Of a stretch of DNA of 64,000 bases, positions 55,778 to 64,000 are shown piece by piece. Origin of the DNA: Phellopilus nigrolimitatus (lineage: Eukaryota; Basidiomycota; Agaricomycetes; Hymenochaetales; Hymenochaetaceae); assembly GCA_021029095.1 (NCBI GenBank), contig JAJOHG010000003.1, positions 124,001-188,000 on the forward strand, given 5' to 3'. Positions within the stretch are counted from its first letter, which is position 1. Every line of letters begins with the position of its first letter. A program made the translations under genes and the position numbers. The notes under the pieces are model-generated. The model had not been told where the DNA came from. It saw only the letters and a program-made list of their open reading frames with translations, and ran no database searches.

Positions 55778-57627
55778 ATGATATCCGAAGATAATGTACC
55801 AGTCTGGAGTCTTCCTCAATTAGATTTGTTGAGCACGCCAAAGGTTGTCGCGTCGGGAAGAGCCCATGAGGGTGAAGAGTACCTGCACAATTTCTTCCGT
55901 TGCGCAAAGTGGTGAGTAGATGACTGTTTTGCGAAGGATGGCATAGGTAACCCCCGCTATGTATCCAGGTGCCCCGATGGCGGCAGTGCTCTCGCGCAAT
56001 GTGAAGATAGAACACTGCAGATGCTGAAGCCGTAAGAATGAACCGTGCTTTCGTATCTTCTGGTTCTTACGTATCTGTCGTTAGGTCCCTCGAACTCGCT
56101 GAAGATGGTGCCTCAGAACTCAGTAAGAATTGTTCTCATAACACTTTACTGGCGCTTACATATCTATGCGTTCTGATTTGTAGAAGCAGCCCCGATATTT
56201 CAGCAGCCCGCACCCATCTTAGATTTTGCATGGTATCCTGGCGCAAGCACCAGCAGTCCCGGTCTATACTGCTTCCTAGCCTCCGTAAGAGAGTGTCCGG
56301 TGAAGCTCCTAGATGCAGCGGACGGTAGGGTACGTGCACAAATTTATTGACGTCGGCCCATTTTCGACCTTTTCTCTCATACCGAACTGTCTGGTGTGCA
56401 GGTCCGAGCATCCTACAAGATCGTAGATCATCGCGAAAGGCAGGTTGCGCCGCACAGCATAGTGTTCAACAGTGCTGCCACCCAGTATGTATATTGCCAT
56501 CCCACTATACTACCAATCTACGAATTGACGGATTATTCGCCAGTGTATACTGCGGATATGAAGACGCGATCGAGGTGTTCGACTTCCAGCGACCCGGAGA
56601 AGGCACGAAGCTCGCGACGACCCCATCCAAGAAAAGCAGAGACGGGATGAAAGGTATCCCCTTCCTTCGGTTTGATACGAAGAATCTTCTTCTCCCAAGT
56701 CCCGCCCATATTGAACTTTGATAGGCATCGTCTCGTCCATCGCATTTTGCCCGGACTACTCCGGGCTGTTCGCGGCATCTAGCCTGTCGTCTGCAATTAC
56801 CCTCTTCTCCGAGGCCACAGGCGAGGACCCCATCGCTTACCTCGACGGTATGACATCTGCCGTCACCCAGGTGCGTCATAGCGATCTATTACACCACGAC
56901 TCGGACTAAGCGCCCGTGAAATTCGCAGGTGAAGTTCGACCCGGCCCGTCCCCACCTGCTGTACGCAAGCCAGCGCCGCTCAGACGAGATCCTCTGTTGG
57001 GACGTGCGCGAGCCGTTCGAAGTCGTGCGGCGCTTCGCGCGCAAAAGCCACCGCACGAACCAGAAACTCCTCTTCGATGTCGACCCGGCCGGGCGCTGGC
57101 TCGCTGCGGGCGACGAGGTGCGCCTTACCGTTTTTCCCTGCCGCCCTTGCTTTTCGAGAGATCTGAATTTGTGGATTTGAAATCAGGATGGTTACATCTC
57201 CCTGTTCGACCTGCAGTCCGACGCAGCGGACCCTGCGATGAAGTTCCAAGCACATGACGGTAAGCATTCCTCGAATATTCACCGCGACATGGTATCTGAA
57301 GGTGCGGATGCTATCTGCGGCATTCATAGATTCCATCGGCTCGGTCGCCTTCAACCCCGCCGGTGACGCGTCACTGCTCTCAGTATCTGGGTCGCGCCAT
57401 TTTTCTACTACTCCCCGTCCTCGCAAGATAGTGGCAATGGCAACTCGGACATGGACACCGATTCGTCGGATGCAGAATCAGACCAGTCTGACGCTGGGAA
57501 TAGAAGGGACAATCGGACGGTCTATCGTCGGCGGCAGCCTGAACGCCCTTTCGTCAGGGACTCTTCTGCGAAAGTGTGGAAGCTTTCTACTAGCACGGGC
57601 GACGTACAGGCCATTATTCAGAGTTGA
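55778..57627 (+). CDS. WD40 protein, WRAP53/TCAB1 (telomerase Cajal body protein) homologue
   Basis: Small-RNP chaperone that binds the CAB box of telomerase RNA or scaRNAs in animals; yeast Swt21 is a distant relative. Exons read MISEDNVPVWSLPQ, YLHNFFRCAKWCPDGGSALA, QCEDRTLQML, PAPILDFAWYPGAST, CFLASVRECPVKLLDAADG, VRASYKIVDHR, CGYEDAIEVFDFQRPGEGTK, GIVSSIAFCPDYSGLFAASS, AITLFSEATGEDPIAYLDGM, VTQVKFDPARPHLLYASQRR, EILCWDVREPFEVVRRFARK and DGYISLFDLQSD. NxxDEILCWDVR and HxxV/IAFCPDYSGLFA are diagnostic for this branch. Near 57400-57404 a run of five T joins two frames: SVSGSRHF ends in one, FYYSPSSQDSGNGNSDMDTD starts in another; six T would restore a single frame ending VWKLSTSTGDVQAIIQS. 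Confidence 0.83.
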
Positions 57628-57823
57628 CAGTTGTGTTCAAATGCAATGAAGTCAAGTGTAATATCACGACTATATTTCGAGTACATGATAGCTGTTTACA
57701 TGATTGTCGATCCAGTACATGCACGTGTTTCCACGATCCGATTCCGTCTATCCTTCTGTCCTTCTAGTCGAACTCTGTTGAAAACCAATTCCCCAGGATC
57801 CGTAAGTCCGTTTCTAGCCAGAA

Positions 57824-59321
57824 TCAGAGAACCAAAGTGTCCAGAGCATTATTTGCCTCAATGCCACCGAGGGCCTTGTGATCAGACGAGTGCATCTTGG
57901 GCGGCGATAACACCCACTTCTCCCCGAGACCCTGGTCCGCAGGCAGATCCGGCACAACTTCCACAGGCTGTGCGGGTTTCGTCTCCGGAGTGATGGGGAA
58001 GTCGGACTCGGCCGCGGAGCTGCTGTGGGTCAGAGAGCTGGAGCTGGCGCTGAGCAGCTCGTCGTGCAGCTGCTTTGCAAAGCCAGGGACATCTGCATCA
58101 ACAGACATGAGGGAGGTGAGGCTGGGCAGGCGCGTCTCCGCGCCGATTGTCAAGTCAGACACGCTGTCGCTGTTGCTGACGACCTTGTCCTCAAAGAGCT
58201 GGGCCTCGGTGACGTCGTCAATGCTCATCATGCTCTGGAGGTCCTCCGGTACGATATCGTCTATGGGCGTGTCGGGCATCCATTCGGACGCGATGAGGCG
58301 CGCGCTCTTGCTTGCGCAAGCGAGCTCCTCGGAGGACATGCAGAACGAGTCGATCTTGAGGAATTGCTCGCGGAGGTCGGCGAGCGAGACGTTGTTGCCG
58401 TGGTTCGCGAAGATCCGGTCGACGAACTTGAACGCGGGCGCGGAGAGCGGGAGAATGTGCCGGAGCCAGCCACGGTTGGCCGTGTAGCGGCGGAAGCTTG
58501 GGTCGGTGAGCATGGCGATCTTCCAGGGCGTGCGCGAGCAGATGAGGTTGACGAGGATGACGCCGAGGGCCCAGATGTCGGCGGCGCGGCTGGAGTAGGC
58601 CTTGATGCGAGAGGTGTAGGACCCAGCGAGACACTCGGGAGTCATGTAGAAGTAGCTACCGCAGCAGAACGGTCTCCGAGTGCTCCGACTCTGTCGCCAG
58701 CCCAAAGTCGGCGATGAGGAGCTTCATCCCAGATCCAGCGCAGAGAATGTTTTCTGGCTTGAGGTCGCGGTGGTAGACGCCCATGAGGTGCAGAGCATGC
58801 ACGGTGTCGAGGAGCTGGAGAAAGACGGACTTGATGAGGTGGTCGTGACCGAGGTAGATCTTAGTTTCCGAGATGGCCGAGAACAAGTCGCCGTCAGGGC
58901 AGTACTCGAGGACGATGAAGAACAGGCCGCCTTCATCGACGGTGCGGAGCATACTAGCAACGCCGGAGAGGGGAGAGGCGCGGGTGTGGAGGGCAACTTC
59001 GCGATCGACCTTGAGCCTTCGGGCGCTCGTGTCGTGGAGAAGGCACTTGACTGCGACGCTGTGTTGACCAGGGGAGCGGAGGTCGGTTGCGCGGTAGACG
59101 ATGCTGTAGCCTCCCGCGCCGAGCCTGTTAGTGAGGAGGTAGCGGCCCTTGTCAATGCGGCGGTTGATGAGACAGGGGATCTGCTTGTCTTCGATTGTGT
59201 CTAACATCTTGCGCGGAAGAATGGAAAGGAGTAACGAGAGGAAATCGGAGCAGGAGGGGGAGAAGGAGTCGGAGGAAGAGGAGGAGGAGGGAAAGCTATT
59301 GTTGGTGACGAACCTAGACAT
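57824..59321 (-). CDS. Ran1/Pat1-like Ser/Thr protein kinase
   Basis: Kinase domain: YLLTNRLGAGGYSIVYRATD (glycine loop), SVAVKCLLHD (catalytic Lys), FFIVLEYCPDGDLFSAISET, VHALHLMGVYHRDLKPENIL (catalytic loop), LIADFGLATES (DFG), then CGSYFYMTPECLAG, and the C-lobe AADIWALGVILVNLICSRTP, PLSAPAFKFVDRIFA. The CGSxFYMxPEC activation segment and overall layout match fission-yeast Ran1, a regulator of meiosis and growth. Between SEHSET and CCGSYF the frame shifts by one base near 58670, without room for an intron. The C-terminal 180 residues are Ser/Asp-rich (SMMSIDDVTEAQLFEDKVVS). The start is uncertain: 59321 (MSRFVTNNSFPS) is used; an in-frame ATG at 59528 adds 69 residues, and 59205 would start near the domain. 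Confidence 0.83.
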
Positions 59322-59898
59322 CCGTAGGGAGCTCTGAGAAAGCGTACGCCTCTTATGAGGAGATGGGCCATGGGTGGGCTGGTGGTGGTCTAGGCCAGAC
59401 GTACCTGAGCTTGCCAGCCAAGCGTCAGCCCGCTCCAACAACTTGACCTCGGAGCCCCGGACGTCGCCTCCAGATCGGCGCGCGGGCCGCGGCAGTCGGA
59501 CTACGCGTACATAAGCCAAAACATACATTTACGTAAATACCCCAGTCGGGGGATCGACAATCTATAAAAAAGATATCCTGGGGCGCGCCAATTATAACCA
59601 AAATCATAAACGCTTGGAAAATAATCTGAGAATCTGTCTGTGGCTCGCCTTATGGGATATGCTAACACGCTCTTACGTGCTCTCGCCTCGTCACTTGCGA
59701 TAACAGAGGAGCGTTCGGCCGGGTCTTGCTATTGCGGTAAATATTTCTAAAGGATTTCCGCGTCGGCTGCGACGGCCCGGCCACCCGCGTTCATGGGACC
59801 TGCTGAGCGCTCACTGCTATTTAACCTTACCCGATCCTCTATCTCGCATACAACCAGCTCACATCCTTTTTTCTATCCCCTTCACCCACACTCGCGCT
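59322..59898. promoter_or_regulatory. Divergent promoter region kinase / dehydrogenase
   Basis: Holds the kinase promoter and the dehydrogenase promoter. tatttaacc near 59818 is a TATA-like element about 80 bp upstream of the dehydrogenase ATG. If the kinase starts at 59528 the region is about 200 bp shorter. Confidence 0.4.
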
Positions 59899-61630
59899 AT
59901 GAGCAACAACAAGTCTTTCGTCCTCAGGGGAATAAACGACGTCGTCTTCGAGGAGAGGCCTGTCCCAGAACGTACGTCCCGCCCCTTCGCTGTTGCGTGC
60001 GCGAGCCTGATTGTATGCGATCGCGAAATCAGTCACCGCCGATGAGGTCCTCGTCGAAGTTAAGAAAACAGGTCAGCATGCAGTTCACTATTTGCCTATT
60101 AGCCACTTGCTTACTTTCCTTTTTTTCTTTCTTTCTTTTCTCCTATTCTTATGCAGGCATCTGCGGATCCGATGTGAGCCTCACCGTGCGTAGCGGTGCC
60201 CAGTCTCGTAAACTTTACTCGTAGGTCCACTACCTCGTGGCCGGTCGCATAAACGACTTTATCGTCGAAAAGCCTATGGTGCGCATTTTTATCTTTATCT
60301 TGAAACATCCCTTGCTCATGGGTTCCAGGTACTCGGCCACGAGTCCGCGGGTATCGTGTCGAAAGGTATGCGTTGATTTTCTCTACGAATATGAGGATTA
60401 TATCCTGAACACTGTCCTATAGTCGGCGAAAATGTGAAGCATGTCAAAGTTGGCGACCGCGTCGCACTGGAGCCCGGCGAGACTTGCCGTGTCTGCGAGG
60501 CCTGCAAGGGCGGAAAGTATGAGGTCTGTTCACAAAAAAAACTCCCATAGGTCTTTGTTACCAAGCTCACTCCGTTCTGGCCAGCTTTGCCCCGACGTCA
60601 TCTTTGCCGCAACCCCGCCCTTCGACGGAACCCTCGGTCGCTACTACAAGCTTCCTGGTGATCTCTGCTACAAGCTCCCGGAAAACCTTACGCTCGAAGA
60701 CGGTGCAATGGTAAGTTCCATTGTCCCCCTGATCCTTGCCGACTACCTTGGAGCTAATATCTCATCCGTGAAGATGGAGCCCCTCTCCGTCGCAGTGCAC
60801 GCGGTCTCGACTCTCGCGCAGCTGCGTCCGAACCAGGCCGTCGCGATCTTCGGATGCGGGCCCGTCGGGCTGCTGTGCATGGCGGTCGCCAAGGCGCTCG
60901 GCGCGCGGCGCATCATCGCGGTGGATATCGTGCAGGCGCGCGTGGACTTTGCGCTCAAGTACGCGGCGACGGAGGCGTACCTCCCGCCGCCGTTCGAGCA
61001 GGGCGAGACGAAGATCCAGTACTCGAAGCGCGCGGCGGCGCTGCTGAAGGAGAAGCTGGGCGTCGAGGACCGCGGCCCGAAGGGCCTCGACCTTGTCGTC
61101 GACGCGAGCGGCGCGGAGGTGTGCATCCAGATGGGCCTGTTCATCGCGAAGATCGGCGGCTCCTTCCTGCAAGTGAGTTGTTGTATGCGTTCTTGCCGTA
61201 TTCCTATTTATTCAATATTTATTTCAGCTCGGTATGGGTGCTTCCGAAGTGACTATTCCTATCACGCTTGTTCTCGTCCGAGAGCTGAACGTGAGGGGCT
61301 CTTTCCGCTACGGGGTAAGTGCTGCTTGTCCTTGGTAGGCTTCTAGCTCTCGCTCAACGTTATCTAAATTAGCCGGGCGACTATGCGCTGTCAATAGCGC
61401 TTGTTTCTTCGGGGAAGATTGACCTGAAGCCTCTGGTGACACACCGGTAAGTCTCGGTCAAGAAAGCTCGGTGATAAACAGTTTGCTAATGGGCGAATGT
61501 GTGGACAGGTTCGCGTTCGAGGATGCGGAGACGGCGTTCCAGACGACGAAGCTGGGGAAGAGCGCGGACTGGCAAGGGAGTGATCAAGGCGGTGATCTCT
61601 GGGCCGGACGTGTCGCCGTCAGAGTATTAG
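59899..61630 (+). CDS. Xylitol/sorbitol dehydrogenase (medium-chain, zinc-dependent)
   Basis: NAD-dependent polyol dehydrogenase in the pentose (xylitol to D-xylulose) pathway. Exons: MSNNKSFVLRGINDVVFEER, VTADEVLVEVKKT, GICGSD (an exon under 20 nt), VHYLVAGRINDFIVEKPM, VLGHESAGIVSK, VGENVKHVKVGDRVALEPGE, then the structural-zinc Cys set TCRVCEACKGGKYE-LCPD, DGAMMEPLSVAVHAVSTLAQ, AIFGCGPVGLLCMAVAKALG (Rossmann GxGPVG) and DLVVDASGAEVCIQMGLFIA. Final exons: LGMGASEVTIPITLVLVREL, NVRGSFRYG, PGDYALSIALVSSGKIDLKP and FAFEDAETAFQTT. The annotated frame then continues oddly; dropping one T at 61570 gives GKGVIKAVISGPDVSPSEY and a TAG at 61628-61630, the normal family ending. Confidence 0.9.
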
Positions 61631-61989
61631 ACGATGGGTGTATGGGCCGTGTATAGAATCTACAAGGTAGACGATAAATTTATAAGCAAGTAGACAAGCG
61701 CACGCATGTACCGTACAAAGGATTTGATTTGATTTTGATCTTTTTAGATTTTGGTTTCGGAAATAGATCGACAGGGACGCGGGGGCCGGTAATCGCGGGG
61801 TGCGATGTCAGGGTGACGTCGTCGGCGAGCAAGTCGGTTCACAGCCGCTCATCGCGCGCAGCAGCCTGCGGCGCTTGCTTCCCGGGGTGGCTCTAGCTCG
61901 AGGCCCGTGGCGCTTTTCTCCCTCTCTCGGCCTGCATATATCCCATCCCTTTTCCAGTTCCTTTTTTCGTCCTCACCTCTCGCCACACC
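61631..61989. promoter_or_regulatory. Intergenic region and promoter of the right-edge gene
   Basis: The dehydrogenase 3' flank, then a promoter with a TATA-like catatatccc at about 61935 and a CT-rich leader before the ATG at 61990. Confidence 0.45.
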
Positions 61990-64000
61990 ATGAGCGTCGT
62001 CCGCCTCGTCGAGCACGCCCTCTTGACCAGCGAAGGCGCCGCCTGTGCACCGCCCTCCGCATCCCGTACGCGTCCCCTTTACTCCGTCCATCGAACCCGT
62101 CATGCATTGATGCTGATGTTGCCTAGATCTGCGTCCAATTCCCATCCGGAGGGAGACCGACGTGATCCTCTCCTACTACCAGTCTGCAGACGCTGGCCGC
62201 GCATACACGGCCCCCGACGCCGACCCCGACGCGACGCGAACGCGGGCACAAGCACGCCTCCCAGCGCGTCTCCCGCGAGCGCGCATGGCGATAAGATTGC
62301 CACCCGAAGCAGCGACCGCATCAGCGTGTCGCCGGCGCATCTGGGTCCACATGCATCACCTGCCCCCGCAACAGCGTCTGCTCCTCGCTCTGCGCATGGC
62401 GTCGACTCCAGCTCTGGCTCAGGCATCAACAGCGACGTGCGTAGCCCGGCTTTGACGCATCGCAGGACGAGTACCCGCTCCATTGGAGGATCCGACAAGC
62501 GGCGAGTGGCCATCGTCGAAATGGACCCGGCTGCGCTCGACGCTCTTCACCTGAGCCTAAGCGACGGCAACGAGCGGTCACAGGCCGTGAGTGCCCCTCA
62601 CGCCGCCCGGCAGCCGTCCACCAGCTCGACCTCGTCCTCCTCATCCTCCTCGTACTTTTCCGACGACGGCGGCGCATCCTCGTCCTTAGCGTTCTCTGAG
62701 AGTCCGTCCGTCGCAAGCACACTCCTGTCTCGGCGCGGCGTCGCCGGCTCCTTTGCGCTTGTTGCGCCCGCGGACGCATCTCCGAGCACATACACAGACT
62801 TGACGCCGCCGCTCTCTGCGCCGGCGGTTCCCGTCGACCGCCTCGCGGCGCAGCAGCAATTTTCGCGGCATGCGAGCACCGAGTCTGGGGATTCGGCAGC
62901 GGATTCGGCATCGGCTCTGGGCAGGCATCAGCGCTCGCACTCAGAGGCCGTCGCTGGCAGCAAATACACCAGGCCAGGACACCCAAATCGCCTCAGGAAA
63001 TCTAGTCGCGATATCGGAATTGTCGGAATGAGCGTCGCGACGTCTCCGACCTCATGGGCAGATGAAGATGGACGTGCGCGTCGACGAGACGAAGTCTCGC
63101 ATGGATGCCATGCAGGCTTCCCAGACATCGCCGATATTCCAGACCCCGTCACTCGTGCAAACTTCTCTCCATTCGTCTGACGACTTTCACTCATCGGCCG
63201 AGCCGCACACATCATCATCGGCTACCTCGAAAGAGGCGAAACGGCACTCTCAACAGCTTCTCAATGGTCATGCATCGCGCGGCGCGCGGGACGAAAATAC
63301 CGGTCCCGTCGCCGTCGGCGTAAATCCAAATCAGATGTGGCAGTCTCCATCAACACAACCGACATACGCCCCTCTGAACAGCCCCCCTCCCACGTCTCCG
63401 CAACATGTAACATCTCCCCAAGCCGTCTCGAATGCCTATTTGTATTACCAACCCGGAATTCATGCCACGGCGGGGCCTCTGCCTCGGCCGCCTACGACAA
63501 GTTCTCCCTCCGTCACGAATCCACCCTCCGTCAAGGGAGACAGCGCCACCGCCGCGTCCTCCGCGTCTACACACCCCCACTTTAGGCAGCTCCGTGTTCG
63601 CAAAGAGACAGTCCGATACCTCCATTCAGCCGACGGAGCAATCGCCTGCGCCTGCCATCACGCCATCAACGTGAGCGTTGTTCGCTTTACATGAATGTTG
63701 GCTTGTCTCGCTAACCTGACTGAACGTTGAACAGCACGTCGTCCACCCTCGTCAACTCTCAGTCGGAGGACTCAGTGAAGAGCGGCCACGTGCGCGAGGG
63801 CGCGTTTCCGGTTACGTCGGTCATAATTACGGACGCCACGCCCCCGCGGCAAGCTACGAAGCACGAGCAGCACCAGCAAGCGCTTAAACGCAAAAACACT
63901 ATGGACGACCTTATCAAGGACGTGACCCACGCCATCGACGAGGCAGATGAGCTGAAGCGCGACGCGGACCCCCCGCTGTCGCCAATTGTGGTCGAGCCAT
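61990..64000 (+). CDS. Ser/Ala-rich unknown protein, truncated at the window edge
   Basis: Starts MSVVRLVEHALLTSEGAACA and is spliced (donor about 62066, acceptor about 62126) to LRPIPIRRETDVILSYYQSA, a short well-formed segment that looks like the conserved N-terminus. The following DNA is long, GC-rich and Ser/Pro/Ala-rich: SASPASAHGDKIATRSSDRI, HRRTSTRSIGGSDKRRVAIV, EMDPAALDALHLSLSDGNER, RHQRSHSEAVAGSKYTRPGH, RKSSRDIGIVGMSVATSP. Frame changes near 62230 and 63060 are needed to keep this character. The last exon visible (from about 63736) includes VREGAFPVTSVIITDATPPR, ALKRKNTMDDLIKDVTHAID and continues past 64000. I recognise no family; the KNTMDDLIKDVTHAIDEADE helix may be a coiled-coil. 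Confidence 0.55.

Noticed and set aside
58025..58717. 230-codon plus-strand frame opposite the Ran1-like kinase
   Set aside because: GC-rich third positions of the kinase keep the opposite strand open; composition is Ala/Glu/Val/Arg-biased and no motif is present.
1..64000. Transposon, CRISPR array or prophage-like region
   Set aside because: No reverse transcriptase, transposase, long terminal or inverted repeats, or regularly spaced repeats were found by eye.

Overview
The window is gene-dense nuclear DNA from a filamentous fungus, most likely an agaricomycete (mushroom-forming basidiomycete). The evidence is small multi-exon genes with GT-AG introns of about 50-60 nt, CT-rich leaders, very short intergenic spaces, and a purely eukaryotic gene set. 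I see no rRNA, tRNA, CRISPR array or intact transposon. About thirty protein genes alternate between strands, many as head-to-head or tail-to-tail pairs.

Left third (1-24 kb): a class I CPD photolyase, a SWT1-like PIN-domain endoribonuclease, a GT32 sphingolipid mannosyltransferase, an MFSD10-like MFS transporter, the tRNA pseudouridine synthase PUS7 head-to-head with URA3 (OMP decarboxylase), the mRNA 3'-end factor PCF11 head-to-head with ribosomal protein uL6, the CaaX methyltransferase STE14 head-to-head with mitochondrial ribosome-recycling factor MEF2, and a charged protein of unknown function.

Middle (24-48 kb): LEU1 (isopropylmalate isomerase), a five-exon eL29 gene, a TFIIIC subunit (tau95/GTF3C5), a decayed second copy of LEU1 in inverted orientation, a small probable mitochondrial protein, GINS subunit PSF3, PKR1 and MDM10 head-to-head, an RGG-rich unknown protein, Sm protein G, TAF9, SEC12, a NIPA-type Mg2+ transporter and an SRK1/RCK2-type CAMK kinase.

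Right part (48-64 kb): a GH18 chitinase, two low-complexity unknown genes, a coiled-coil protein with an RD/RE-rich tail, a WRAP53/TCAB1-like WD40 protein, a Ran1-like kinase, a xylitol/sorbitol dehydrogenase, and a Ser-rich gene that runs off the right edge.

Most genes are housekeeping (translation, transcription, RNA processing, replication, secretion, leucine and uracil synthesis). They are neighbours rather than a pathway cluster. The strongest unusual signals are the LEU1 pseudogene, a probable GC-AG intron in URA3, a retained-intron option that would remove the membrane anchor of SEC12, and a series of single-base reading-frame breaks in otherwise conserved genes. Those breaks concentrate right of about 44.9 kb and look more like sequence errors or very recent lesions than old decay. 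I found no convincing new multi-gene system.
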